Assembly (NCBI RefSeq): GCF_000378205.1
Contig: NZ_KB899419.1
Coordinates: forward strand, 1 to 64,000
DNA length: 64,000 nucleotides
From: Sediminispirochaeta bajacaliforniensis DSM 16054
Lineage (GTDB): Bacteria > Spirochaetota > Spirochaetia > DSM-16054 > Sediminispirochaetaceae
Direction of reading: 5' to 3'
Part shown: positions 42,233 through 52,192 of the stretch, piece by piece
Layout: each line of letters starts with the position of its first letter
Numbering within the stretch: position 1 is the stretch's first letter
The notes under the pieces: generated by a model
Told to the model about the DNA's origin: nothing
Databases searched by the model: none
What the model saw: only the letters and a program-made list of their open reading frames with translations
Program-made: the position numbers and the translations under genes

Positions 42233-45200
42233 ATGATAACATTATTCCTAAATCAATTAAACGATCTTCTAAAAGCCTATCGTGCGAAAAACGAACTCTT
42301 CGAGCAGATCCGTTCCGACCGTTTTCCTGTGGTTCTTGAAGGACCGGAGGGGTTTTTTCTTGCATATCTGATCGAATCGTTTTTCCGTGAGCGAAAGAGC
42401 ACGATTTTGGTGGTGACTCCCACGGAACAAGAGGCTTCACAGCTTGTAGGGGACCTTTCTCTCATTACAGATAAGGCGTACGCCTTTCCCTGGTGGGAAA
42501 AGGTTGCCTACAGCGGTAACCACATTCATACGCATGTGGCAGCAGAGCGCCTCCACTACCTTGTGCAGATGCTGAAAGGGGATCATGTCATCCTTGTAGC
42601 AAGTTTGCGCGCCTTTCTCACTCCGGTCCCGCCTCCCGAATCGATTAAGCAGACCCTTGTTCCCATTACCATCGGCGGGGCTTTCGATCCCATTTCCCTG
42701 CGGGACCGTCTGGTATCCTACGGCTATACGAAGGTTCCCAAGGTTACGGTTAGAGGGGAGTTTGCCCTCCGTGGTGAGGTGCTTGATATCTTTCTCGGCG
42801 GAGAAGATGAGCCCGTCCGCATCGTTTTTGAATGGGAGGAGGTAGAGAAGATTACCCGTTTTGATGCGGATACCCAAAAGTCTACGGAAGAGCTGAAGCG
42901 TATAACCTTGTATCCTTTTCATGAATTGATCTGGAGCGATGAGCGTATACGCATGCTTGATGCCAATTTGCCCCCAAGCCAACAGAAAAAAGCCTTTCTT
43001 GAGGAGTTGACAGCAAAAGGAGGATGCAGGGATGAGGAGAATTTTTTTGCCGCCAGCTTCAATCCACCGGGGACCCTCCTTAATTACCTTGACGATGACG
43101 CCATGTTACTGCTTTTCCAGGAGGAGCGGCTGATTTCAGGGGCCCAGACATTGGGCAAGGAGTATCGGGAGCTTTACAGAAAGGCCCGTTCGGAAGGGGT
43201 TCCTGCGCCGAAGCCCGAGACTATCCTTCTCGATTATGAAAGCCTCAGCTCCGGCCATGCAAAGAAGCTTGTTATTCCTGCCATCAAGGATGCCCAGGCC
43301 GATGGCCGGATGCGTTTTCCTGTCACAGGCCCCCGCAGTTTTTTTGGAAACATGCAATACCTTCGAAGCGAGCTTGAGAATCTTAAGGATTCCGGCTATC
43401 GGATCACCATCTTTGCAGAATCGGACAGTCAGGCCGCAAGGGTCCGCCAGCTTGTCGGAGATGAGGAGATATCCATCGTTGCGGCGCCCATTTCATCGGG
43501 TTTTTCCCTTCCCGAGCTTAAATTCATGGCAATTCAGGAGAACGAGATCTTCGGAAGAAGAAAGCGTATCCCTGCATCGGTCAAGCGGTCGAAGACTGCG
43601 ATTATCGATACCTTTGTCGAGCTCAATCCCGGCGATCTCGTGGTCCATGTGAATTATGGAATCGGACGATTCCTCGGTATCGACAGGATCACCGCCGCCG
43701 GTACGGAGAGGGATTATATCAAGCTCGAATATGCCGACCAGGAGATGATTTTTATCCCTATCGAGCAGGTAAACCTCGTTCAGCGCTATATCGGTCAGGA
43801 AGGGCAGAGCCCCAGACTCGATAAGCTCGGCGGCAAGGGGTGGGAGAGTCGCAAGGCCCGGGTTAGAAAATCCGTGGAGGACCTTGCCGATCGCCTTATC
43901 AAACTTTATGCAAAGCGAAAAGAGGCCCGGGGATTTTCTTTCCCCGAGGATACCGATTGGCAGGTGGAGTTTGAGGCTGAGTTTCCCTATCAAGAGACTG
44001 TAGATCAGCTTCGCTGCATCGAAGAGGTTAAGGCCGATATGGAGAGCGCCCGTCCCATGGATCGGCTTATCTGCGGAGATGTAGGTTACGGAAAAACCGA
44101 GGTTGCCATGAGGGCCGCCTTCAAGGCCGTTGTCGCAGGAAAGCAGGTTGCATTTCTTGCACCGACGACAATCCTTGCTGAGCAGCATTATGAGAACTTT
44201 TGCGAACGGTTTAAGCGATATCCTGTCAAGATTGATATGGTAAGCCGTTTTGTTCCCAAGAAAAAGCAACATCAGGTCCTCTCGGCCCTGACCGAGGGCT
44301 CCGTGGACCTTCTTATCGGAACACACAGGATCCTTCAGAAGGATGTTCTGTTTAAAAACCTCGGCCTCATCGTCATAGACGAAGAGCAGCGCTTCGGGGT
44401 TAAAGATAAGGAGCGGCTTAAGGAGCTGCGAACATCGGTGGACAGTCTTTCTCTTTCCGCCACTCCTATTCCCAGGACCTTGCACATGTCTTTGTTGAAA
44501 ATTCGTGATATCTCTCTGCTCACCACCGCCCCGAACAACAGGCGTCCCATTGAGACAACTATTCAGGAATTTGACGAAGAGCTTGTAGCAAAGGCCATTA
44601 GAAGGGAGATGGAACGTGGCGGTCAGGTCTTTTTCCTTCATAATCGAGTGGAAACCCTCCCTCAGGTGCGAAGATTTCTTGAACGCCTTATCCCTGAGGT
44701 CTTTGTCGAGATCGCCCATGGACAGATGTCCAGCAGCCAGCTGGAGGATATCATGCATCGTTTTATCCATGGCTCCTTTCAGGTGTTGCTTGCCACAACA
44801 ATTATCGAAAACGGGATCGATATTCCCAACGTCAATACCATCATCATAGACAGAGCCGACATGTATGGGATCAGTCAGCTATACCAGCTGAGGGGAAGGG
44901 TCGGGCGTTCGGACCGCAGTTCCTACGCCTATCTTTTCTACCCGGAACAGCGCGCCCTCTCCGAGATTGCCATGAAGCGTCTGCAGATCATCAGCGATTA
45001 TACCGAGCTGGGATCGGGCTTCAAGATTGCCATGAAGGATATGGAAGTCCGTGGCGCCGGTAATCTTCTCGGCCGCCAGCAGCATGGCGAGATTCTTTCG
45101 GTCGGCTTCGATATGTATCTTCGTATCCTTGATGAGGCCGTGGCCGAAATGAGCAGAGGCGACGGCGAAGAAATTTCTGTCGAGGTCTATCTTGAGCTCG

Positions 45201-45619
45201 ATTATTCCGGTTATATTCCCGACTCCTACATCACCGATCCCACCGAAAAGATGGAGGTCTACAAAAAGATCGCCGCCATCCAGGTTGATGAAGATCTGCA
45301 GATGGTAGTTGCGGAGTTGCATGACCGCTTTGGGCCCATACCTGATGAGGTACTGAGCCTTCTTGCCATCAGTGAGATCAGAATTTTCTGCAAACGTATG
45401 TCCATTGTTTCTCTCAAAGAACGGCGCGGACATGTTGAGATAGAGTTCGGAAGGGTTTCGAAGATATCGGCCCAAAAGGTTGTCAGGATGATAGCCGAGA
45501 GCAAGGGTGCCGTACGGATCGACCCGAAGCGGCCCAATATCTTACATATGGATACAACAGCAATCGGCCTGAAAGAGAAATCGGAATTTATTAGAGAAAA
45601 GCTCCAGGCTTTAGTATAA
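42233..45619 (+). CDS. mfd: Transcription-repair coupling factor Mfd
   Basis: 1128 aa, normal length. The N-terminal UvrB-homology module begins with VVLEGPEGFFLAYLIESFF. The RNA-polymerase-interaction domain has DLVVHVNYGIGRFLGIDRI. The SF2 translocase has GDVGYGKTEVAMRAAF (Walker A), IVIDEEQRFGV (DEEQ box), LSATPIPRTLHMS and QLYQLRGRVGRSDR (motif VI). The C-terminal domain resembles D7. Mfd pushes stalled RNA polymerase off lesions and recruits UvrA. No strong RBS precedes the ATG. First gene of mfd-ptsP-trmB. Confidence 0.97.
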   Translation: MITLFLNQLNDLLKAYRAKNELFEQIRSDRFPVVLEGPEGFFLAYLIESFFRERKSTILVVTPTEQEASQLVGDLSLITDKAYAFPWWEKVAYSGNHIHTHVAAERLHYLVQMLKGDHVILVASLRAFLTPVPPPESIKQTLVPITIGGAFDPISLRDRLVSYGYTKVPKVTVRGEFALRGEVLDIFLGGEDEPVRIVFEWEEVEKITRFDADTQKSTEELKRITLYPFHELIWSDERIRMLDANLPPSQQKKAFLEELTAKGGCRDEENFFAASFNPPGTLLNYLDDDAMLLLFQEERLISGAQTLGKEYRELYRKARSEGVPAPKPETILLDYESLSSGHAKKLVIPAIKDAQADGRMRFPVTGPRSFFGNMQYLRSELENLKDSGYRITIFAESDSQAARVRQLVGDEEISIVAAPISSGFSLPELKFMAIQENEIFGRRKRIPASVKRSKTAIIDTFVELNPGDLVVHVNYGIGRFLGIDRITAAGTERDYIKLEYADQEMIFIPIEQVNLVQRYIGQEGQSPRLDKLGGKGWESRKARVRKSVEDLADRLIKLYAKRKEARGFSFPEDTDWQVEFEAEFPYQETVDQLRCIEEVKADMESARPMDRLICGDVGYGKTEVAMRAAFKAVVAGKQVAFLAPTTILAEQHYENFCERFKRYPVKIDMVSRFVPKKKQHQVLSALTEGSVDLLIGTHRILQKDVLFKNLGLIVIDEEQRFGVKDKERLKELRTSVDSLSLSATPIPRTLHMSLLKIRDISLLTTAPNNRRPIETTIQEFDEELVAKAIRREMERGGQVFFLHNRVETLPQVRRFLERLIPEVFVEIAHGQMSSSQLEDIMHRFIHGSFQVLLATTIIENGIDIPNVNTIIIDRADMYGISQLYQLRGRVGRSDRSSYAYLFYPEQRALSEIAMKRLQIISDYTELGSGFKIAMKDMEVRGAGNLLGRQQHGEILSVGFDMYLRILDEAVAEMSRGDGEEISVEVYLELDYSGYIPDSYITDPTEKMEVYKKIAAIQVDEDLQMVVAELHDRFGPIPDEVLSLLAISEIRIFCKRMSIVSLKERRGHVEIEFGRVSKISAQKVVRMIAESKGAVRIDPKRPNILHMDTTAIGLKEKSEFIREKLQALV

Positions 45620-45635
45620 TAATGCCGGGGGAAAC

Positions 45636-47840
45636 ATGAAAAAGAAGACCTTTGATCTTATTTGCAGCGTCGGAGAGCTGACCGGCATTTTCCATAAAAA
45701 GACGAACATAAATGGTTTACTGCATATTGTGGTAAAGTTGGTTGCCAAACATATGGAGACCGAAGCGTGTTCAATTTTTCTCCTTGACAATACATCGGGG
45801 AATCTGGTCCTCCGTGCTTCGGTAGGTCTCAATCCCGATATGATCGGTATCCTTTCCCTTGCTCCGGGAGAAGGTATTACCGGCACGAGCCTCAAGGAAT
45901 CCCGTGCCATTAATGTTCCCAGGGGCTCAAAGGACCCCCATTTTAAATATATCGAAGGTATTTTTGAAGAGAGCTACGAGAGCTTTCTCGCCGTTCCGAT
46001 TCTCCATTCCAAGCATCGTCTCGGCGTTATTGTCCTTGAAGATAGTAGACCCGACTATTATACGGAAAGAGATCAGCGAGCCCTTGGAACGATTGCAAGT
46101 CAGCTTGCCGCGTTTTTGGAAAACGCAAAACTTCTGCTTGAGCTTCGGAATCAGAAAAACAGAGGCCCGGAAGAGGCAGAGGATGAAAAAAACGATGGCC
46201 GGCTTCCCCTGAAGGATTTTTATCGGGGCGAGGCCGCTTCCGGCGGGATTGCCCTGGGGCGGGCCGTGCTGGTCAGCGGCAGCGGGGGAGACCTCCTTTT
46301 GAGCGCCGGCCATGAAGAATACCGACAGGGAGAGTCAGCCTTTGAAGAGGCTCTGGAAAAAACAAAACGCCAGCTGGAGCTCTTGCAGCAGCATATGGAA
46401 GATGCGCTGTCGGAGGTCGGTTCCCTCATTTTTGGAAGCCATCTTCTCATGCTCAGCGATGAGGATTTTTCCGGTTCAATGCGTAAGAGTATACGGGAGG
46501 GAATGGCGCCGCAGCAGGCCGTTGTTAAGGTTGTCAACGAGTATGTACTGCTCTTCATCAACAGTAGAAATCAGAACATCCAGGAAAAGGTTCATGATGT
46601 AAAAGACCTCGGCCACCGGCTTCTGAAAAATCTTCTGGTTAATGAGACCGAAGATGGTGATTATTCGGGGCAGATTGTGATTGCTCAGAACCTCCTGCCT
46701 TCCGAGCTGGTGAAATTGGGGGTTCAGAATACCGAAGGATTTGTGCTCTTTGGGGCGGGAATGACGAGCCACATCTCGATTCTCTCCCGTTCTCTTGAGG
46801 TTCCTGTTATTCTTTTAGGCGATAAAAATTTCTTCCAGTATGTGGAAAATCGACTCCTTATCCTCGATGCCTATCAGGGAACGATCATGGTCGACCCCGC
46901 CGAAGAGGTTATTGATCGCTATCTTGAAACCGATCGCCGTGAAACCGACAGACGAAGTGAGGATTATGCGGAACCCTTTGAGCCCATTGCCTTGCCGAAC
47001 GGTAGGAATGTGGAACTTCTTGCGAATATCAACATTCTCAGTGATGTCCATTCCGCCAAAAGGTCGGGGGCCAGGGGGGTCGGGCTCTATCGAAGTGAGT
47101 TTCTCTATCTGATCCGTAACAGTTTCCCTACGGAAGAAGAACAGGTCGTTATTTATGAGAAATTATTGAACCAGATCGATAATGTGGTGTTTCGTACCTT
47201 TGATCTGGGAGGCGATAAGATTCTGCGGTCGGCCTCCTCCTCAAATGAGAAAAATCCTTTTATGGGGTTGCGGTCGCTTCGCTACGCAATGAAGAATCGG
47301 GACTTGTTCAAGATACAACTGCGGTCGATTCTCCGTGCGGGAAAGGGGAAAACGATTAAGATTCTTTTCCCGCTGGTGGCCGGCCCCGATGATTTTCTTG
47401 AGGCCCGGGAGGTGGTATACGAGGCGGCCGGAGCGCTGGAGGCCGAGGGGATCGAGCATAATGCCAATCCCCAGATCGGTGCGATGATCGAGTTGCCTTC
47501 CGCAGCTTTGCTTGTTGAAGAGATAGCCGAACATGCCGATTTTCTCTCTGTGGGAACCAACGATCTGGTTCAGTATGTCCTTGGGGTGGATCGAACGAAC
47601 CAGCAGATCGCCCACCTCTATGATCAGCAACATCCCGCCGTTCTTAGATTGCTGAGGATGGTTGCCGAAGGGGCGGAGCGAAAGAGGTGTCCTATTAGTG
47701 TCTGCGGTAACAGTGCTACCGATCCCCAGATGTTGCATTTTTTCATTAAGTCAGGTATCTATTCCTTTAGTGTTGATCCTCGGTCCTTTTCCGACGTGCG
47801 CGCCGTGCTTCAGAAAATTGCCGATGAAATGATCGAATAA
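45636..47840 (+). CDS. ptsP: GAF-domain phosphoenolpyruvate-protein phosphotransferase (PtsP-type EI)
   Basis: 734 aa. N-terminal GAF domain (about 5-165: ACSIFLLDNTSGNLVLRASV). The EI N-terminal domain follows, and the phospho-His domain has GAGMTSHISILSRSLEVPVI containing the active-site His. The C-terminal PEP-utilising barrel has GVGLYRSEFLYL, GGDKIL, SVGTNDLVQYVLGVDR and CGNSATDPQML. This is the nitrogen-type EI (PtsP), which passes PEP phosphate to an HPr/NPr-like protein. No HPr gene is near. 16 nt after mfd. Confidence 0.92.
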   Translation: MKKKTFDLICSVGELTGIFHKKTNINGLLHIVVKLVAKHMETEACSIFLLDNTSGNLVLRASVGLNPDMIGILSLAPGEGITGTSLKESRAINVPRGSKDPHFKYIEGIFEESYESFLAVPILHSKHRLGVIVLEDSRPDYYTERDQRALGTIASQLAAFLENAKLLLELRNQKNRGPEEAEDEKNDGRLPLKDFYRGEAASGGIALGRAVLVSGSGGDLLLSAGHEEYRQGESAFEEALEKTKRQLELLQQHMEDALSEVGSLIFGSHLLMLSDEDFSGSMRKSIREGMAPQQAVVKVVNEYVLLFINSRNQNIQEKVHDVKDLGHRLLKNLLVNETEDGDYSGQIVIAQNLLPSELVKLGVQNTEGFVLFGAGMTSHISILSRSLEVPVILLGDKNFFQYVENRLLILDAYQGTIMVDPAEEVIDRYLETDRRETDRRSEDYAEPFEPIALPNGRNVELLANINILSDVHSAKRSGARGVGLYRSEFLYLIRNSFPTEEEQVVIYEKLLNQIDNVVFRTFDLGGDKILRSASSSNEKNPFMGLRSLRYAMKNRDLFKIQLRSILRAGKGKTIKILFPLVAGPDDFLEAREVVYEAAGALEAEGIEHNANPQIGAMIELPSAALLVEEIAEHADFLSVGTNDLVQYVLGVDRTNQQIAHLYDQQHPAVLRLLRMVAEGAERKRCPISVCGNSATDPQMLHFFIKSGIYSFSVDPRSFSDVRAVLQKIADEMIE

Positions 47841-47853
47841 GAAGCGTGGTATT

Positions 47854-48531
47854 GTGGAAGAACCGGAAAGAAGAATCAGAAGCTACAGCAGAAGAAGCGG
47901 CAGACTCAGCTCTTCGCAGGAGCGGGCTCTTGCCGAGCTATTGCCTCGTTATGGGGGCACCCTTTCAGTAGAAAGGCCGCTGCCCTTGTCGCAATGGTTT
48001 CCCGAAGATGGCCGAATCGTTTTGGAGATCGGCTTTGGTATGGGGGAAGCCACCGTCGAGATCGCCGAGAAGTTTCCCAATCATTTCTTCCTTGGTGTGG
48101 AGGTCCACAAGCCTGGAATCGGACGCCTTCTGAATGAGATTGATCGGCGAGGGATAAAGAACATCAGGGTCGTTCAAGGAGATGCGGATATTCTGATCCG
48201 TACAATGCTCCCAAAGCTTTTCCTTTCGGGGGTCCATATCTTTTTTTCTGATCCATGGCCGAAAAAACGGCACCATAAGCGTCGCTTGATTCAAGCCCCC
48301 TTCCTGCGATCGCTGCTGCCCGTACTGAAGCCTGAGGGGTATATCTATATGGTAACGGATTGGGAAGATTATGCGCAGTGGATCCTCGCCGAGTCGGAAA
48401 AGGTGCCGGAATTGGAAAATCCATACAAAGGCTATGCGTCTTCTATCCCCTGGAGACCGGAAACTCGTTTCGAAAAAAAGGGTCGCGATAAGATGCACTT
48501 GATCCGGGAAATCTGGCTTCAAAAGCGATAG
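47854..48531 (+). CDS. trmB: tRNA (guanine-N7-)-methyltransferase TrmB
   Basis: 225 aa. The SAM-binding motif is LEIGFGMGEATVEIA, then FLGVEVHKPGIGRLL, and the catalytic signature IFFSDPWPKKRHHKRRLIQA, followed by MVTDWEDYA and the C-terminal TRFEKKGRDKMHLI. It makes m7G46 in tRNA. The start is a GTG at 47854. Third gene of the mfd-ptsP-trmB run, 13 nt after ptsP. Confidence 0.95.
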   Translation: MEEPERRIRSYSRRSGRLSSSQERALAELLPRYGGTLSVERPLPLSQWFPEDGRIVLEIGFGMGEATVEIAEKFPNHFFLGVEVHKPGIGRLLNEIDRRGIKNIRVVQGDADILIRTMLPKLFLSGVHIFFSDPWPKKRHHKRRLIQAPFLRSLLPVLKPEGYIYMVTDWEDYAQWILAESEKVPELENPYKGYASSIPWRPETRFEKKGRDKMHLIREIWLQKR

Positions 48532-48615
48532 TTTATCTTCTCTTGCATAAAAATCGATTTTATAGCACTATTGTTGCAATAATATTCATTTCTCACCTGG
48601 AGGGGTACCACATCT

Positions 48616-49968
48616 ATGGCACATAGCATCGATATGCAAAAACTTTCTGCTATCATATTAAAAAATAATCAGATTGATCCCTCTTTTTTCAGCCGTTACG
48701 ATGTAAAGCGGGGCCTTCGGAATAACGATGGTACCGGTGTTCTTGTCGGCCTTACTCAGATTGGTGATGTTCATGGATATATAGTCGATGAGAAAGAGAA
48801 GGTTCCGGTGGAAGGACGGCTTCGTTACCGCGGGATCGATGTGGCCGACCTTGTGAACGGTTTTCAGAAAGAGCGGCGTTTCGGCTATGAGGAGACTGTC
48901 TACCTGCTGCTCTTCGGGCAGCTTCCGAATGAGGCCGAGCTGGAGGAGTTCAAGACGGTTCTCGGCAGCAGACGTTTGTTGCCGGACGGCTTTACCGAGG
49001 ATATGATTCTCACGGCTCCGAGTTCCAATATCATGAACAAGCTGGCCAGGAGTGTTCTTGCTTCCTATTCCTATGATGATAACGCCGAGGATTCCAGCAT
49101 TGAAAACGTGCTGCGGCAGGCGGTGGGTCTGATCGCTCGCTTCCCGGTCTTTGTCTCTTATGGATTTCAGGCAAAACAGCACTACCATGCAAATAAGACC
49201 CTTTTCATTCACTCTCCCGACCCAAAGCTTGGAACCGCGGAGAATCTTCTCCGGCTGATTCGGTCAGATGCAAAATACACGAAACTTGAGGCGGAACTCC
49301 TCGATCTTGCCTTGGTCCTTCATGCCGAGCATGGAGGAGGAAACAACTCCGCCTTTACCATCCATGTCGTTTCTTCAAGCGATACTGACACCTATTCGGC
49401 CGTTGCCGCCGCAGTCGGTTCTCTGAAGGGAGCAAAGCATGGCGGGGCAAACATCAAGGTTAGGGAGATGATCGAGGATTTTAAGGCCAATGTCGGCGAC
49501 TGGAAGGATGAAGAGGAGATAAGCGCCTATATCGAAAAGATCGTTCGAAAAGAGGCATACGATAAGAGCGGTTTGGTCTATGGAATGGGCCATGCGGTGT
49601 ATACCTACAGCGATCCCCGGGCTGTTCTGCTTAAGGAAAAAGCCCGGATTCTGGCAAAAGAGAAGGGGCTGCTTGAGGAATTCGAATTGTATCAAATGAT
49701 TGAACGCCTTTCTCCTGCGGTGATTGGCAGGCTGAAGGGAGTGGACAAGGTGATCTGTGCCAATGTCGATTTCTACTCGGGATTTGTCTATGCGATGTTG
49801 GGTATTCCGAAAGACCTGTATACCCCTATTTTTGCTGTTGCAAGGATCGCCGGATGGTGTGCACATCGGATCGAGGAGATCATCAACGGCGGAAGAATCA
49901 TGCGCCCCGCTTATAAGCATATCAGGACCGTACAACGGGAGTATCTTCCCCTACATGAGCGGGCGTAA
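48616..49968 (+). CDS. gltA: Citrate synthase
   Basis: 450 aa. Catalytic segments are visible: LHAEHGGGNNSAFTIHVVSS (His), GMGHAVYTYSDPRAVLLKEK (His), and NVDFYSGFVYAMLGIPKDLY with the catalytic Asp (VDFYSG), then GWCAHRIEE. It condenses oxaloacetate and acetyl-CoA. The length and N-terminal GLTQIGDVHGY-type sequence fit a bacterial/anaerobe type of about 450 aa. GGAGG precedes the ATG with rather long spacing. Monocistronic, ending at a bidirectional hairpin. Confidence 0.92.
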   Translation: MAHSIDMQKLSAIILKNNQIDPSFFSRYDVKRGLRNNDGTGVLVGLTQIGDVHGYIVDEKEKVPVEGRLRYRGIDVADLVNGFQKERRFGYEETVYLLLFGQLPNEAELEEFKTVLGSRRLLPDGFTEDMILTAPSSNIMNKLARSVLASYSYDDNAEDSSIENVLRQAVGLIARFPVFVSYGFQAKQHYHANKTLFIHSPDPKLGTAENLLRLIRSDAKYTKLEAELLDLALVLHAEHGGGNNSAFTIHVVSSSDTDTYSAVAAAVGSLKGAKHGGANIKVREMIEDFKANVGDWKDEEEISAYIEKIVRKEAYDKSGLVYGMGHAVYTYSDPRAVLLKEKARILAKEKGLLEEFELYQMIERLSPAVIGRLKGVDKVICANVDFYSGFVYAMLGIPKDLYTPIFAVARIAGWCAHRIEEIINGGRIMRPAYKHIRTVQREYLPLHERA

Positions 49969-49996
49969 AAAAACGGCCGGAGGAATCCGACCGTTT
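49965..49996. terminator. Terminator between gltA and EF-G-like gene
   Basis: AAACGG (49971-49976) pairs with CCGTTT (49991-49996), and CGGA with TCCG inside, with one mismatch. On the minus strand it is followed by a long T-run (seven T residues), so it is strongest for the EF-G-like gene; on the plus strand only TTTCTAT follows. Confidence 0.75.
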
Positions 49997-50015
49997 CTAT
50001 ATCATTCTTTTTAGG

Positions 50016-52097
50016 CTATTCTTCTTCGGTGACCATCGCCTTTGATTCGGCTATGACCTGTTCGGCGTTCTTGCCCGTCAGGGTGGCATAGTGGTCGAAG
50101 TCGAGTTCGAAACTGCCTGTTCCGCTCGTGATCGAACGAAGATCGATGGCATAGCGCAGCATTTCTGCCTGAGGCACCTCGGCATCGATTTCCACAATCC
50201 CTCCTCCAAGATTTTCCTGGCCAAGTACTCGGCCGCGTTTTCCCGAAAGGTCGGAAAGAATATCACCGAGGTATTGCTCATCGGCAAAGACCCGCAGCTT
50301 CATGATCGGCTCAAGCAGCATAACCCCCGCTTTTTCAAGGCAGGCCCGAAGGGCTCCCTTGGCCGCCATTTTAAAGGCCATTTCTGAACTATCCACGGGG
50401 TGTTCCTTACCGTCGATAATGACCGCGCCGAGATCGACGATGGGGTAGTGGGCCAGGTAGCCTTCTTCCATTCCTTCAATGAGCCCTTTTTCGATTCCGG
50501 GCATGTACCCCTTGCTGATCGATCCGCCCTTGATGGCATTTTCGAAGGTAAACTTTTCTCCCCGGGTAAGGGGTTTTATCTCCATTGCCACTTTACCGTA
50601 CTGACCATGACCACCGGTTTGCTTTTTATGTGTGTATTCTGCGCTTGCCGGCTTGGTAATAGTTTCCCGGTAAGCAACTTTAGGAGTTTTTGTTTCGACC
50701 TCTATCTTTTGTTTGTTGCGGATTTTATCCAGGATGATCGTGATATGCAGCTCTCCCATCCCGCTGATAACACTTTCTTTTGTCTCTTTATTGAAGGAAA
50801 CATCAAAGGTGGGATCTTCTTCACTTGCCCTGTGTAAAAACTCGTTGAGCTTGTCTTCTGCCTTTTTGCTGGCAGCATTTACGGTGAGCGCGAACACCGG
50901 CTGGGGAAGGGCAAGTTTATGGTAGGTTAGAATCTCATTACTGCTGCAGAGGGTATCGTTGGTCCTGACACCGTCGAGTTTCGTTATGATGCCGATATCT
51001 CCGGCGGTAAGTTCCGGAACCTCGATGAGCTTTTTCCCTATCGCCCGGTAGACCTTTGATCCTTTTTCCTTACGCTTTTCCCTCGGATTATATAGCTCAC
51101 TATCGGAATTAAGCTCCCCCGTGACAACTTTGACGTAGCTGAGCTTACCGCTGAACTGGTCGATCGTCGTTTTGAAGACCATGCAACTCATCGGCTTTTC
51201 TTTATTGATTTCTACCTCGACCTCTTTCCCGTCGGCATCGTCGGCCTTTTCGTTGACATGCTCGGGGCTGGGTGCGTTATTTGCAATAAAATTAAGGAGG
51301 CTTGCTATACCATTGTTATGTACGGCACTGCCGCATAAGACCGGTACAATTTTATTGTCGCGAAGTCCTTCGCGAAGTCCCAGACGAATCTCATCTTCGG
51401 TCAGGGTACCTTCGGCAAAGTATTTTTCCATCAGATCATCGTCGCCTTCGGCTGCCGATTCGATCATCTGAAGCCGATATTCCTCGACCATAGCGTTCAT
51501 ATCGGCGGGAATATCGATTGGCTCATCCTTTTCTGCCGCTTCATGGATGAGATAGGCCTTATTTTCGATAAGGTTCACAATTCCCTTGAAATCCGTTCCG
51601 TCACCAATAGGGATGGTCACGGGAACGAAGGTTTTCTCAAACTTTTCTTTTAAATCGTCGAAGCTCTTTTGAAAACTGGAATGTTCCTTATCAAGTTCGT
51701 TGATGAAGACTATCCTCGGCATATTTCTACCGTTTAGCCTCCGCCACAGCTTTATTGTTTCAATTTGTACCCCGGATCTACCCGATACCACCATAACTGC
51801 CGATTCGGTCGCTCGAAACGCACAAACCACCTCTCCTATAAAATCGGCAGTTCCGGGAGTATCCAGCAAGTTGATCTGATGGCCTTTCCACTCGAGCGAT
51901 GCAAGGGACGTATGGATGGACATTCCCCGCTCCTGTTCTTCATCGGTAAAATCACTTACCGATTTTCCCGAATCGACACCTTCGGCTTTCGGAATGACAC
52001 CACCGTTATAGAGAATCTGTTCTAATAAGGTGGTTTTTCCGGTGCCGTTGTGACCCACGATCGCTAAATTCCTGATGTCGGCAGAGGTAAAACTCAT
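50016..52097 (-). CDS. EF-G-like translation GTPase (paralogue 1)
   Basis: 693 aa from the ATG at 52097, where AAGGAG lies 6 nt upstream; in-frame sequence further up to 52169 is not conserved. P-loop GHNGTGKTTLLEQ (EF-G normally [10 protein letters not shown]), DTPGTADFIGEV (G3) and NELDKEHS (G4, NKMD-like with L at M). Domains II-V follow through the family-typical GGHGQYGKVAMEIKP and SDLSGKRGRV. The altered G1 and G4 motifs match the divergent EF-G-like group that often lacks canonical translocation activity. Role not shown here. Confidence 0.88.
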   Translation of the reverse strand: MSFTSADIRNLAIVGHNGTGKTTLLEQILYNGGVIPKAEGVDSGKSVSDFTDEEQERGMSIHTSLASLEWKGHQINLLDTPGTADFIGEVVCAFRATESAVMVVSGRSGVQIETIKLWRRLNGRNMPRIVFINELDKEHSSFQKSFDDLKEKFEKTFVPVTIPIGDGTDFKGIVNLIENKAYLIHEAAEKDEPIDIPADMNAMVEEYRLQMIESAAEGDDDLMEKYFAEGTLTEDEIRLGLREGLRDNKIVPVLCGSAVHNNGIASLLNFIANNAPSPEHVNEKADDADGKEVEVEINKEKPMSCMVFKTTIDQFSGKLSYVKVVTGELNSDSELYNPREKRKEKGSKVYRAIGKKLIEVPELTAGDIGIITKLDGVRTNDTLCSSNEILTYHKLALPQPVFALTVNAASKKAEDKLNEFLHRASEEDPTFDVSFNKETKESVISGMGELHITIILDKIRNKQKIEVETKTPKVAYRETITKPASAEYTHKKQTGGHGQYGKVAMEIKPLTRGEKFTFENAIKGGSISKGYMPGIEKGLIEGMEEGYLAHYPIVDLGAVIIDGKEHPVDSSEMAFKMAAKGALRACLEKAGVMLLEPIMKLRVFADEQYLGDILSDLSGKRGRVLGQENLGGGIVEIDAEVPQAEMLRYAIDLRSITSGTGSFELDFDHYATLTGKNAEQVIAESKAMVTEEE

Positions 52098-52192
52098 AAC
52101 AGTCTCCTTTTTGCTTTCTGTTTGATTTACTATACGAGGTGAATTTTCTGTTGTCAACAAAAAGCTCATAGAGCTCTAATGATTGAAAAGGG

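Noticed and set aside
43493-44770. 425-codon open frame antisense to mfd
   Set aside because: Shadow of the mfd reading frame; low-complexity composition and no family signature, while the sense strand encodes intact helicase motifs.
47965-48522. 185-codon frame antisense to trmB
   Set aside because: The sense strand carries the TrmB signature IFFSDPWPKKRHHKR; the antisense product has no features.
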